From the NCBI GenBank assembly GCA_025997715.1, contig BNUY01000010.1, positions 1 through 36,149 of the forward strand: a stretch of DNA of 36,149 nucleotides. The letters are read 5' to 3'. The notes under the pieces were generated by a model. That model was not told where the DNA came from, did no database searches, and saw only the letters and a program-made list of their open reading frames with translations. This DNA comes from Spirochaetia bacterium. GTDB lineage: Bacteria > Spirochaetota > Spirochaetia > Treponematales > Breznakiellaceae. Both the position numbers and the translations under genes were made by a program. Positions 8,354 through 16,723 of this stretch are shown piece after piece; the first letter of the stretch is position 1, and every line of letters starts with the position of its first letter.

Positions 8354-11300
8354 TACCCAGGCGCATCCTTCCACCGGTGGTCTTCATCCTGCTCCTCCTT
8401 TGCTTAGGCCTTAAGCAGCTTTCGGCCCTTTCCGACTTCTACTGGGAGGACCCCGCGCTCTTTACCTCCCAGAGCGCCGACTTCCCCGTATCGGCCTTTA
8501 ATGACCGCCTCGCTGTCCTGGCATGGCAGGAACACCGGAGCGCGTCACCCTCCGAGACCGCAATTACCATCTCCCTGGCGGTCAAGGTTCCCGGTCAGAG
8601 TTGGGGCAAACCCCGTACGGTGGGAGGCCCCTACATCTATTCCGGCGAGGAACCGGCCATACTCAGCGCGGCGGTGGACAGCCGGGGCCGTATCATCCTT
8701 GCGGTGGCGGCCTCCGCTTCGGAGACGGAGATCCTCATCTCCGGGGATCGGGGGGAAAGCTGGAAGCGGACCCGGCTCAACAACGGCGCGGAAGGTTCCG
8801 TGGCCCCCCGTATCTATCCGGTGTCCGGCGGGGGCTACCTGCTCTTTGTCACCCGGGGCGCCGGGGAATCCCTTTCACTTTTTGTCTCCCGTTCCGATGA
8901 TGGCGAGTTCTGGTCTGCCTTCACGCCCTTTGTGGACGAGCCGGATCTCCAACTCAGCTTCCTTCCCACCCATGCCAATATGGGCGGAAATGAGTACGTG
9001 GTCTTCCAGTCCTATGTGGAGGGCGGCGCGGGGACGACCCCCGCATTCCAGCTCTACCTGAAACGCAGCGGTGATGGCGGCCGGACCTGGACACCCTCCC
9101 GGCGGATCACCGGCTTCCCCGACCCCTACCGGAATACCGACGCCGGGCCGGAGCAGTTTGACAACCAGCGTTCCCACCTGTCGGTCCAGGATGGGCGGCT
9201 GTTCCTGGTGTGGGAACGGCGTTATGCGGTGACCAACCCGAACATATACGGCGTCTACCTTGACGCAGGGGGGGAGATTGCCGGAACGGTTGAACAGATA
9301 AACAATGAAAGCGCTTACTGCAATAACCCCATGGCCGTGCCGTACCAGGGGGAAAGCACCGTGGTCTGGTTTGATAACCGCGAGGGCGGTAACCAGGTGT
9401 TCCTGGCCCAAAGAGGGGGGGGGGTAAGCTGGGAGAACTTCGACCTTTCCCGCACCGCCGCCTCCGTCTCCTTTGCCCGCCCGGTGGTTTCCGGTGATGA
9501 CCTCCTGGTGTTCTGGCAGGCCCGTGACAGGGGGGAGGACCGGCTCTACTCCCTGGTCCCGGACGCCTCGGTGGGTGTTCCTAACCTTCGCCTGGGGTCA
9601 GGCGTCCCTTCGCGGAGAAGCAGGTCGGAGCGGGTCCGCTTTACCTGGAATGTCCCCTACGACTCTTCGGGTATCGCGGGCTTTTCCTACCATTGGGGCA
9701 GGTATCCCAACGAGGTTCCCCCAAAAAGAATCCTCGTTGGCGCCGGGACCACCACCCGGGACGAGATCGCCTTAGAGGATGGGAACTGGTACTTTTCGCT
9801 CATAGCCCAGGACTTTGCGGGGAACTGGTCCGCCCCTTCATTCGTCGAGTATATCCGGGATACCACGCCCCCTCCTGCGGCGGCCATCATTCCCCCGGCC
9901 CTGGACAGCCGGGGTTTCCTCCCCTCCAATACCTTTACCCTTACCTGGAACCCTCCCCCTGCCTCGGATGTGGCGGGCTATACCTGGGCCATGGAATGTC
10001 TGGTTATCCGCCGGGACAGCGCGGATGAGGCCTCCTTTGCGGCTGGCCTTGCGGACTATACGCTGCGGGGAGACGCCGCCTTTGCCTCCCATTCTGTGCC
10101 CAAACCCACGCCCCGGATCATGGGGAAGGACTGCGCCGCCTCCTTTGACAACCATGATGACGGCCTATGGCGCTTCACCGTGTTCCCCATTGACGAGGCG
10201 GGCAATATCGGCCCCGGTTCCGGCATCATCTTCCCCATGAACAAGTACATCCCCCATACCTACGTCACCACGGTACGCGCCATCCAGGATGTGCAGAACA
10301 CCCTTGCTATTCGCGTGATTGGCCGGGGGTTTAAGGAGGGCGGCGATGTGGTCCGGGTCCTCCTGGACCGGGATGGGGCGGCCCCCTATGACCGGGAGTA
10401 CTTTTTGAAAAACGGGGAGTATTCGGTAAGCACGGACCGGGAAATCACCGGCTTCAGTATTGAGGATATCGGGGAGGGCCGCTACCGGCTTGGGGTGGAA
10501 CACCCCCTGCGGGGCTTCGCCTGGAGCGACCGGACAATTTCGGTGGACAAGGTGGGCACCATCAAGTTCGGGGACTTTAGCAAAGGCCTGGCCTCAGACT
10601 GGGAAGGGTCCTGGAGTGCATCCCGGGAAAAGCCCTACCGGTTTGACATGGTGTTTGCCATCATCATCGCTATCGTGGTATTCTGCGGACTGGGCATGGC
10701 GGCATCCATCCGGGGACTTGCTTCGGTGGCGGCGGACAGCGCGGCGATACGGCTTGAAACCCTCGCCCTCATGACAGGAGAACTTATGCCTATGGAAAAG
10801 AAGCGGCGCTTGACAAAGGTGCGGCGGCGCGGCGTGGGGCTGCGGCTCAAACTGGCGTCCTTTACCATCGCCCTGGTACTGGCGGTGGTGGTCATGGTTT
10901 CGGTCCCCCTGTACCTCATCATGACCAGGACCCAGGAAGAAACCCTGCTCAAGGGCCTCTGGGACCGTTCCACCGTCCTGATGGAAGGATTCGCCTCCAG
11001 CGCCCGTGTCTATCTCCCCTCCCAAAACACCCTGGAACTGGGCTTCCTCCCCGCGCAAACCGCCGCCATCCCCGAAGCCCGGTACGTCACCATCACCGGC
11101 TTCGGCTTTGATTCCACCATCATTGGCAACTATGTCTGGGCCACCAACGACCCGGACATCATGACCAAGATAGATACCGCCGTCTTTGAGCCCGGCCGTT
11201 CCCGGCTGGAGGATAGCATCAATTTGCAGGTGAGCCTTCTTGCCCAGGAACTGGACGGGGAAGCCCGGGCCGCCGTGGGGGACTTGACCGCCAACATTGT

Positions 11301-13137
11301 CGGCCTCAACCGGGAATACGAGGCCCTCTCCCCGGAACTGCGCGCCGGCGACACCGGCAGACGTATCCAGGACACCACCCGGGGCCTGCAAACCCAGCTC
11401 ACCGAAGGGCTCAACGCCATCTCCGCCGAGATCCGTTCCGAACCCGCTTTCCCGGCCCGGCTTAGCGATATCGGGGTCGACGCTTCAGGCTACTCCCGGG
11501 ACCTCATCCTGCTGCTTGAGGGCATCCGGGATGCTGCGGGGGGCCTGGTATCCGCCCTGACCAGGCAGTTCACCGGCGTCTCCGGAGGGGCGCCTGCGGC
11601 CCCCGCGCAGAGCCGGGTGACTTCCGGGGCCGGCACTACCTTTATCCTCTATAAACCGGTGATGTTCCGCCAGGGCGCGGAGGATGTCTACTTCCGGGGC
11701 CTTATCCGGCTGGAGGTATCCATCGATTCCATCATCGCCGAGATTGCCGAGGACCAGCGCGCCCTCCTCCGGGTCATCCTGATGGTAGCTTTGACGGCCA
11801 TCCTCATCGGGGCATTTGGCGCATTGGTTCTTGCCGCGTTTATCATCATGCCCATCAAAAGGCTGGTCACCCACGTGGAACGTATCCGGGACACGGATAA
11901 CAAAGCCCAGCTTGCCGGGGTGGACATCACCATCAAGAGCCGGGACGAAATCGCCGTGCTGGGGAATACCATCAATGATATGACCCACGGCCTGGTAAAA
12001 GCCGCCCTGGCCTCCCGGGACCTTACCATCGGCAAGGAGATACAGAAGATGTTCATCCCCTTGGAAGCGGACAAGGAGGGGAACAAGCTCACCGCGGGCT
12101 TTAAGGACACTAAAAACGTGCAGTTCTTCGGCTACTACGAAGGGGCCAAGGGCGTGTCCGGGGACTACTTCGATTACCTGGACCTGGACGGCCGGTACTT
12201 CGCTCTCATCAAGTGCGATGTGGCCGGCAAGGGCATCCCCGCGGCGCTGATCATGATTCAGGTGGCCACCATGTTCCTCACCTACTTCAAATCATGGAAG
12301 CCCACCGCAAAGGGTATGCACATTGAGGAACTGGTTTACCAAATCAACGACTTCATCGAAACCATGGGATTCAAGGGCCGTTTTGCCGCCTTCACCCTGG
12401 CCCTCTTCGACTCCGCAACGGGGCTGGTCCGCTTCTGCAACGCCGGGGACAATATTGTCCACCTCTACGATGCCTCGGAGCGGCGAATGAAAACCATTAC
12501 CTTACCCCAAACCCCAGCCACCGGAGTGCTGCCCAATTTCATGGTCGATTCCAAAGGCGGCTATCCGGTGCAGACCCTGACCATCGACCACGGGGACCTG
12601 CTCCTGCTCTACACCGACGGCATCGAGGAAGCCAAGCGCAAGTTCCGTGACCGGGACTTCCGGGAAATCCTCTGCACCGGCGGACCGGAGGGGGATGCTC
12701 CCCAGGACAGCCCCCACGGCAACCATGTGGTAGGCCAGGCGGATGAGGAGATGGGCGCCGACCGGGTGGAGGCCGTTATCAACGCGGTGATGAACAAGCA
12801 GGTCTACACCCTCACCAAGTACCACAACCCCGAGGGTGATATTGCCCTGCAGTTCGACTTTACCGCCTGTGGAGGCTCCCCGGAGGAGACCATCATGGCC
12901 ATGGTTTCGGTAGAAAAGATGTTCCGCCTTTACCGCGACCCCAATGCCGGTGAAGACGCCCGGGTCCTGGTGGACAAGCGGATCGACAGCTTCCTTAAGG
13001 ACCACTTCCGCCAGTACATGGAATACTGCGCCCAAACCCGGGATAACGGCGACAACGAGGCGTACATGTACTACACCCAGGTGCAAGAGGACGAGCAGTA
13101 TGATGACCTTACTATTCTGGGGATTAACCGGAAATAA
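8350..13137 (+). CDS. Membrane sensor with Asp-box/Ig-like ectodomain, HAMP and SpoIIE-type PP2C phosphatase (RsbU-like)
   Basis: A 1595-residue receptor. After a signal/TM segment (7-25) the first ~420 residues show Asp-box-like motifs (GDRGESW about 132, SDDGEFW about 182, SGDGGRTW about 239), typical of sialidase-like beta-propellers. Two Ig/FN3-like domains follow (about 425-510 and 520-620, the first ending in DFAGNWS). Hydrophobic segments at about 767-789, 834-860 and 1139-1167 flank a second extracytoplasmic region, followed by HAMP (1168-1220). The C-terminus is a PP2C/SpoIIE domain with SGDYFDY, CDVAGKGIPAAL, NAGDN, YTDGIEEA and finally YDDLTILG, so the metal-binding aspartates are present. 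About 165 residues separate YTDG from DDLT, far more than in RsbU. Such phosphatases dephosphorylate anti-sigma-antagonist proteins; no such partner is in the window. The ATG overlaps the upstream stop. A G10 tract lies at 9415-9424. Confidence 0.88.
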   Translation: MIPRRILPPVVFILLLLCLGLKQLSALSDFYWEDPALFTSQSADFPVSAFNDRLAVLAWQEHRSASPSETAITISLAVKVPGQSWGKPRTVGGPYIYSGEEPAILSAAVDSRGRIILAVAASASETEILISGDRGESWKRTRLNNGAEGSVAPRIYPVSGGGYLLFVTRGAGESLSLFVSRSDDGEFWSAFTPFVDEPDLQLSFLPTHANMGGNEYVVFQSYVEGGAGTTPAFQLYLKRSGDGGRTWTPSRRITGFPDPYRNTDAGPEQFDNQRSHLSVQDGRLFLVWERRYAVTNPNIYGVYLDAGGEIAGTVEQINNESAYCNNPMAVPYQGESTVVWFDNREGGNQVFLAQRGGGVSWENFDLSRTAASVSFARPVVSGDDLLVFWQARDRGEDRLYSLVPDASVGVPNLRLGSGVPSRRSRSERVRFTWNVPYDSSGIAGFSYHWGRYPNEVPPKRILVGAGTTTRDEIALEDGNWYFSLIAQDFAGNWSAPSFVEYIRDTTPPPAAAIIPPALDSRGFLPSNTFTLTWNPPPASDVAGYTWAMECLVIRRDSADEASFAAGLADYTLRGDAAFASHSVPKPTPRIMGKDCAASFDNHDDGLWRFTVFPIDEAGNIGPGSGIIFPMNKYIPHTYVTTVRAIQDVQNTLAIRVIGRGFKEGGDVVRVLLDRDGAAPYDREYFLKNGEYSVSTDREITGFSIEDIGEGRYRLGVEHPLRGFAWSDRTISVDKVGTIKFGDFSKGLASDWEGSWSASREKPYRFDMVFAIIIAIVVFCGLGMAASIRGLASVAADSAAIRLETLALMTGELMPMEKKRRLTKVRRRGVGLRLKLASFTIALVLAVVVMVSVPLYLIMTRTQEETLLKGLWDRSTVLMEGFASSARVYLPSQNTLELGFLPAQTAAIPEARYVTITGFGFDSTIIGNYVWATNDPDIMTKIDTAVFEPGRSRLEDSINLQVSLLAQELDGEARAAVGDLTANIVGLNREYEALSPELRAGDTGRRIQDTTRGLQTQLTEGLNAISAEIRSEPAFPARLSDIGVDASGYSRDLILLLEGIRDAAGGLVSALTRQFTGVSGGAPAAPAQSRVTSGAGTTFILYKPVMFRQGAEDVYFRGLIRLEVSIDSIIAEIAEDQRALLRVILMVALTAILIGAFGALVLAAFIIMPIKRLVTHVERIRDTDNKAQLAGVDITIKSRDEIAVLGNTINDMTHGLVKAALASRDLTIGKEIQKMFIPLEADKEGNKLTAGFKDTKNVQFFGYYEGAKGVSGDYFDYLDLDGRYFALIKCDVAGKGIPAALIMIQVATMFLTYFKSWKPTAKGMHIEELVYQINDFIETMGFKGRFAAFTLALFDSATGLVRFCNAGDNIVHLYDASERRMKTITLPQTPATGVLPNFMVDSKGGYPVQTLTIDHGDLLLLYTDGIEEAKRKFRDRDFREILCTGGPEGDAPQDSPHGNHVVGQADEEMGADRVEAVINAVMNKQVYTLTKYHNPEGDIALQFDFTACGGSPEETIMAMVSVEKMFRLYRDPNAGEDARVLVDKRIDSFLKDHFRQYMEYCAQTRDNGDNEAYMYYTQVQEDEQYDDLTILGINRK
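9415..9424 (+). repeat. G10 homopolymer inside the phosphatase gene
   Basis: Ten consecutive G bases encode part of QRGGGVS at about residues 355-361 of the sensor phosphatase. Homopolymeric G tracts are known slippage sites in treponemes. A gain or loss of one base here would remove the HAMP and phosphatase domains. Confidence 0.8.
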
Positions 13138-13143
13138 GGGAAC

Positions 13144-13265
13144 CAGTTCCAAAATAAGAATTTGTCCGCGAATGGACGCGAAGAGACGCGAATAATATAA
13201 ATATTTGATGTTTTATTCGCGCCCATTCGCGTAATTCGCGGACAGGTTTTTCTATTTTGGAACCA
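13144..13265. repeat. Large imperfect palindrome, CGCGAAT-type, after the phosphatase gene
   Basis: The left arm (about 13144-13195) and right arm (about 13213-13265) are near-complements over some 50 bases, with a short AT-rich loop. Both arms begin with GTTCCAAAATA, then TGTCCGCGAAT, and repeat CGCGAA/GCGAAT units at ~8-10-base spacing, ending in GCGAATAA at the loop. It starts a few bases after the phosphatase stop and could end or protect that transcript, although there is no U-run. The arms differ by several substitutions and a small indel, as in an old inverted repeat. Confidence 0.8.
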
Positions 13266-13301
13266 GCTCAAGGAATAGGATATATATGAGCCGTCGGGGC
13301 G

Positions 13302-13382
13302 AAAAGAGGACGCTTTGAGGGACGGTTGAGGATAGCCGGTTATTCCGCCTTGATTGCCGTTAATGTACCGGCGTCCTCTTTT
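13302..13382. repeat. 12-bp inverted repeat with CGTCCTCT sites
   Basis: AAAAGAGGACGC (13302-13313) is the exact complement of GCGTCCTCTTTT (13371-13382), with a 57-base loop that contains a smaller ACGG/CCGT pair. The right arm runs into TTTTTT, so a transcript crossing it could terminate here. The 8-base core CGTCCTCT recurs at 13481-13488, just before the -35 box at 13492. The remainder of the 427-base gap 13138-13564 holds the palindrome at 13144-13265 and the promoter at 13492-13520; I see no gene in it. Confidence 0.5.
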
Positions 13383-13491
13383 TTGGGATCAAATCGTAGT
13401 CTATCGCCTCAATCGAGTATAGTTTTGCCTAACATAGGCCGTCTTTTTAGTAAACGCATATAACCGCCGCCGCCGGGAGACGTCCTCTCCT

Positions 13492-13520
13492 TTGACAAAA
13501 ATCCCCATTTCTTCTATACT
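13492..13520 (+). promoter_or_regulatory. Strong sigma70 promoter for the 13565 gene pair
   Basis: A perfect -35 TTGACA (13492-13497) is separated by 17 bases from TATACT (13515-13520). Transcription should start near 13527. AGGAGG at 13553-13558 lies 6 bases before the ATG at 13565. A copy of CGTCCTCT abuts the -35 upstream. Confidence 0.75.
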
Positions 13521-13564
13521 TATCAAGGCGTTTAGTCTATTAAAATACAAACAGGAGGCACATT

Positions 13565-13825
13565 ATGGCAGAGAACCGTCTAATGACATTGGATGAACGG
13601 CTTGCAATCGGTGTTAAGAGCGGACGTTTGCGGGATGAAGGAAAAGAGGAAGAAGCAATAGCATTAGCCAAAACAGTACCGATGCCGGCTTATATGGCGA
13701 GAATCCTTATGGAAAAAGTTGATTGGGGGAAGGACTTCCTTCGAACCTGCGGCTGGAATATGGCGGAAGTGGAGGAAAAGTATGGAAAAGACTGGATTGA
13801 CAATTGGAATAATAGAAGCGGTTAG
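13565..13825 (+). CDS. Small hypothetical protein, first of an overlapping pair
   Basis: An 86-residue soluble, charged protein that I do not recognise. It is helix-rich, with a motif-like centre EEEAIALAKTVPMPAYMARI and a C-terminal part rich in Trp and acidic residues (GWNMAEVEEKYGKDWIDNW). The start is well supported: AGGAGG lies 6 bases upstream and a consensus promoter lies at 13492-13520. The next gene begins inside it, 44 bases before its stop, so both are made from one transcript. Base composition is more AT-rich than the flanking phosphatase and dehydrogenase genes, suggesting acquisition. A toxin-antitoxin or accessory role is possible from size and arrangement alone. Confidence 0.7.
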   Translation: MAENRLMTLDERLAIGVKSGRLRDEGKEEEAIALAKTVPMPAYMARILMEKVDWGKDFLRTCGWNMAEVEEKYGKDWIDNWNNRSG

Positions 13826-14141
13826 TAAAATTGCGGATGGCCGTATCGGCCTGCGCACAAAGGGTGAAACCGAAGAAGGTAGAGAAAATTTTGCTAAGGG
13901 ACTGGAACTTGGTAATAAGATTTTTGCTGAAGTTAAAAATTGCAGTGACCCGGAACTCATGTTGTTTGCTGAATATTCCTTTATGAATCAGGAACTTGAA
14001 GGTGCAAGGGTTGAAGAAAAAATCGGGCGTGCAAGCTATCAATCTGCCGTGCATGATTTTGATGATGCGTTTCTCAGCCTTAAATCGGTAAAGGACGCCG
14101 TAATGTATCAAGGCGCGGAAAATACTCATCAGGAGTGTTGA
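13782..14141 (+). CDS. Hypothetical protein overlapping the 86-aa gene
   Basis: A 119-residue protein in the +1 frame relative to the preceding gene. The ATG at 13782 is chosen over the upstream in-frame ATG at 13719 because GGAGGA lies 5 bases before it (13771-13776), inside the coding region of the first gene. The 44-base overlap implies coupled translation. The sequence is mostly helical and acidic, with a C-terminal stretch reading HDFDDAFLSLKSVKDAV. No signal peptide, membrane segment or known domain is visible. Function unknown; the tight overlap suggests that its product acts with the upstream protein. Confidence 0.65.
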   Translation: MEKTGLTIGIIEAVSKIADGRIGLRTKGETEEGRENFAKGLELGNKIFAEVKNCSDPELMLFAEYSFMNQELEGARVEEKIGRASYQSAVHDFDDAFLSLKSVKDAVMYQGAENTHQEC

Positions 14142-14463
14142 CAGAGGGATGAATACACTCGTTTAACCTCAGGCGATACGGGCCGACACCCCGGAGGAAG
14201 CGGCAAAAAAGCCGGCGTCCAAGGTCAAGGAAGGGTATCAGGAGAAAGAATAATGGCAAACAGCAGAGATACCGGAATTATAAGCCCGGATGATTGCATC
14301 GCCGCCGCCTGAGGACTTTATGGGCATCAATACAGGCTTTGATAGGGTACCAATATCACAAAGGGAGACTTCCTGTTCGGTGGATGGAGCGATTCTGATT
14401 ATAGTGACTATTGGATTGTAAACCCGCCCTATCCGCTATATACTGGAAAGATTGGAGGTTACC
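14142..14463 (+). pseudogene. Gene remnants in a 322-base gap
   Basis: No complete gene is seen. A frame after the TAA at 14164 encodes a 28-codon, lysine/glutamate-rich tail (DTPEEAAKKPASKVKEGYQ and onward) ending at 14253. Its TAA overlaps an ATG at 14253 that opens a 19-codon frame (to 14312) with GGAG upstream. A third frame, about 14330-14480, reads ITKGDFLFGGWSDSDYSDYW and onward, which looks like a genuine protein end but overlaps the antitoxin start. These look like leftover gene ends from past rearrangement, but none was matched to a parent gene. Confidence 0.3.
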
Positions 14464-14835
14464 ATGCCTATACAGAAAACTATTGATAACCCGGACAGCT
14501 ACCGGATTACGGTAGACGTACCCAGGGAAATGCCGGTAGGGCCGATTATTCTCACTTTTGCCCCGGCTCCGGTAAAAGAGCCCGAACCGGAAATACGCTC
14601 TACGAAGGAAATGTTTGACGAAGTCGCCCGCCGCCTTGGGTACAAGGACGATTTGGATTATCTCCGGGCTAATACCCCCGCCACCCTTGAGGAAGCTAAG
14701 GCGGAGGCCAAACGGAAGTTCAAAACCCGTAAGTCCATTTACGAGTTTTATGGATGCCTCAAAGGGGAGGATATCTACGGCGATGGTATGGAATACCAAA
14801 GGATGATGCGTGATGAATGGTCCCACAGACCTTGA
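14464..14835 (+). CDS. Putative antitoxin partner of the PIN-domain toxin
   Basis: A 123-residue protein starting at the ATG at 14464, preceded by GGAGG (14454-14458). An in-frame ATG at 14452 would leave no Shine-Dalgarno sequence. The N-terminal half has short beta-like stretches and a proline-rich linker (FAPAPVKEPEPE). The C-terminal half is helical and basic, with KSIYEFYGCLKG and MEYQRMMRDEW, an end typical of antitoxins paired with PIN toxins in which the tail folds over the toxin. It overlaps the toxin gene by 23 bases. The pair would autoregulate if it follows the usual pattern; no operator was identified. The exact DNA-binding fold cannot be decided by eye. Confidence 0.65.
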   Translation: MPIQKTIDNPDSYRITVDVPREMPVGPIILTFAPAPVKEPEPEIRSTKEMFDEVARRLGYKDDLDYLRANTPATLEEAKAEAKRKFKTRKSIYEFYGCLKGEDIYGDGMEYQRMMRDEWSHRP

Positions 14836-15208
14836 ATACGTGTTCGACACCTGCGCGGCCACGTACCTCATCAAAGAGGATAGGCGGATGCGTGATATAT
14901 TACCGGACCTCAATACTAGGGAATGGTATGTCAGCATAATCACCCGGATGGAGCTTCGTGCCGAACCGCATATGTCCGCAGACAAGCTGGAGCGGGTTGA
15001 GAGCTTCCTTGAGTCTGCCATCCTTATCCCCCTATACGATGCCATTGAGAAGGTAGCGGTTGATATACGCCGTGATTTCAGACCCAAAATTTTGCTCCCC
15101 GACTGCATTGTCGCTGCTACCGCTATAGTCCTTGGCGCAACGCTCCTTACCGGCGATGACAGCCTAAAAAAGCTCGTCTGGCCCGGATACACCGTACACC
15201 CCCTATAA
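14813..15208 (+). CDS. vapC: PIN-domain toxin, VapC-like ribonuclease
   Basis: A 131-residue PIN-domain protein. The acidic residues expected to hold the metal ion are present: Asp12 in YVFDTC, Glu47 in ITRMELRAE, Asp97 in LLPDCIVAATA and Asp115/Asp116 in LLTGDDSLKKL. VapC toxins cleave specific RNAs and are neutralised by the protein encoded just upstream. The ATG at 14813 is adjacent to an alternative GTG at 14810; AAAGGA at 14798-14803 can serve either. It overlaps the antitoxin gene, as is common for vapBC. The pair lies at the downstream end of the accessory segment, just before the metabolic cluster. Confidence 0.85.
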   Translation: MNGPTDLEYVFDTCAATYLIKEDRRMRDILPDLNTREWYVSIITRMELRAEPHMSADKLERVESFLESAILIPLYDAIEKVAVDIRRDFRPKILLPDCIVAATAIVLGATLLTGDDSLKKLVWPGYTVHPL

Positions 15209-15291
15209 TCCCAATCTGAATCGATGTTTGTTTGCCATAGTATACTTCTGGATTAGGGGAAACTTTCGGCAATTATTATTGTCCGGCTGGC

Positions 15292-15319
15292 TTGATTCTT
15301 TCGGGCATTATGGTACTAT
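15292..15319 (+). promoter_or_regulatory. Candidate extended -10 promoter for the aldehyde dehydrogenase cluster
   Basis: TTGATT (15292-15297) is followed after 16 bases by TACTAT (15314-15319), with TG at 15311-15312 forming an extended -10. GGAGGG at 15339-15344 precedes the ATG at 15351 by 6 bases. Confidence 0.5.
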
Positions 15320-15350
15320 AACTCAAATAATACCTAATGGAGGGTTATGT

Positions 15351-16721
15351 ATGGACGCTGCTGAATATGTATCCGGGCTCATTGAAAAAGCGAGGGTGGC
15401 CCAACGCGAGTTTGAGACCTATTCCCAGGAAAAGGTGGACAAATGCGTCCGCGCCGTGGGGAAGGTTATCTACGACCATGGTGAAGAGCTGGCCCGTAAG
15501 GCGGTTGACGAGACGGGCATGGGCGTTTATGAGCACAAGGTGGTTAAAAACAAGGGCAAGCCCAAGGCTACCTGGTATAAGCTCAAGGGCGTCAAGAGCC
15601 GGGGCATAATCCGCCGTATCGAGGAAGAGGGCATTATTGAGGTAGCCAAACCCATCGGCGTGGTGGGGGCCATTACCCCGGTGACCAATCCCGTTATGAC
15701 CCTGCCCCATAACGCGATGATAGCCCTTAAGGGCGGAAACGCCATCCTGTTCAGCCCCCATCCCAAGGGGAAGAACTGTGGCAAAGACACGGTAAATTAT
15801 ATGCGCGGCGCCCTTAAAGAGCTGGGCGCTCCGGTTGACCTCGTCCAGATTGTGGACGATCCCACCGTCGAGATTTCCGGCCTGGTAATGAAGCTGGCGG
15901 ATGCCTGTATATCCACCGGCGGCCCCGGCATGGTCAAGGCCGCGTATTCCAGTGGCAAACCGGCCTTTGGGGTGGGCGCCGGCAACGTGCAGTGCCTCAT
16001 CGACCGGGACGCCGATATAGCCGACGCCGTACCCAAGATATTTGCCGGGCGCTGTTATGACAACGGCACCCTCTGTACCTGTGAGCAGAGCGTAATCTGC
16101 CCCACCGAGCTGGTAGATGCCGTCTCCAAAGAATTTGCCAAGCTGGGCGCGTATTATATTACCGATGAAAAGGACGTTGCCAAGGTACGCGAGGCCGTGT
16201 TCCCCGGCGGCGGGCCCATCAGCCGGGAAGCCGCCGGAGCCTCACCTGCCAAGATTGCAAAACTGGGCGGGTTGTCCATACCCGAGGGGACCAAGATGCT
16301 ACTGGTCAAGCTGGATAAGTTCGGCAAAAACGAGGCTCTAGCCAGGGAAAAGCTCTGTCCCATATTGGCGCTCTTCACCTATGACACCTGGGAGAACGCC
16401 GTAGCCATCGCCTCCGCCAATCTTGACTGCGAGGGGAAGGGCCACAGTGTGGTAATCCATTCCTTTACCGACAAGCACATTGAATACGCGGGGGAGAAGC
16501 TCCCGGTTTCGCGTTTCGCGGTCAACCAGCAGGGCTCGGCCAGCCTGGGCGGCACCCTGCTCAACGGGCTCAACCCCACCGCTACCCTGGGCTGCGGCTC
16601 CTGGGGCAACAACTCCATCAGCGAAAACCTTTGGTACCACCACCTTATTAACATCAGCCGCATATCATACGAGATCAAGGGGCGCAAAGTACCCACGGAT
16701 GAAGAAATCTGGGGAGATTAG
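15351..16721 (+). CDS. CoA-acylating aldehyde dehydrogenase
   Basis: A 456-residue protein of the acylating aldehyde dehydrogenase family (EutE, SucD, SauS and the AdhE N-domain), which oxidises an aldehyde to an acyl-CoA with NAD(P)+. It contains [10 protein letters not shown], the nucleotide-binding FSPHPKGKN, and the catalytic cysteine region [10 protein letters not shown], in which Cys242 is the likely nucleophile. The frame is open upstream to 15228, but the ATG at 15351 has GGAGGG 6 bases before it and gives the family's normal length. Substrate cannot be read from sequence; succinate, malonate or sulfoacetaldehyde-type semialdehydes are candidates given the adjacent CoA-transferase and aminotransferase. 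It heads the cluster and is separated from the CoA-transferase genes by a palindromic element. Confidence 0.9.
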   Translation: MDAAEYVSGLIEKARVAQREFETYSQEKVDKCVRAVGKVIYDHGEELARKAVDETGMGVYEHKVVKNKGKPKATWYKLKGVKSRGIIRRIEEEGIIEVAKPIGVVGAITPVTNPVMTLPHNAMIALKGGNAILFSPHPKGKNCGKDTVNYMRGALKELGAPVDLVQIVDDPTVEISGLVMKLADACISTGGPGMVKAAYSSGKPAFGVGAGNVQCLIDRDADIADAVPKIFAGRCYDNGTLCTCEQSVICPTELVDAVSKEFAKLGAYYITDEKDVAKVREAVFPGGGPISREAAGASPAKIAKLGGLSIPEGTKMLLVKLDKFGKNEALAREKLCPILALFTYDTWENAVAIASANLDCEGKGHSVVIHSFTDKHIEYAGEKLPVSRFAVNQQGSASLGGTLLNGLNPTATLGCGSWGNNSISENLWYHHLINISRISYEIKGRKVPTDEEIWGD

Positions 16722-16723
16722 GA

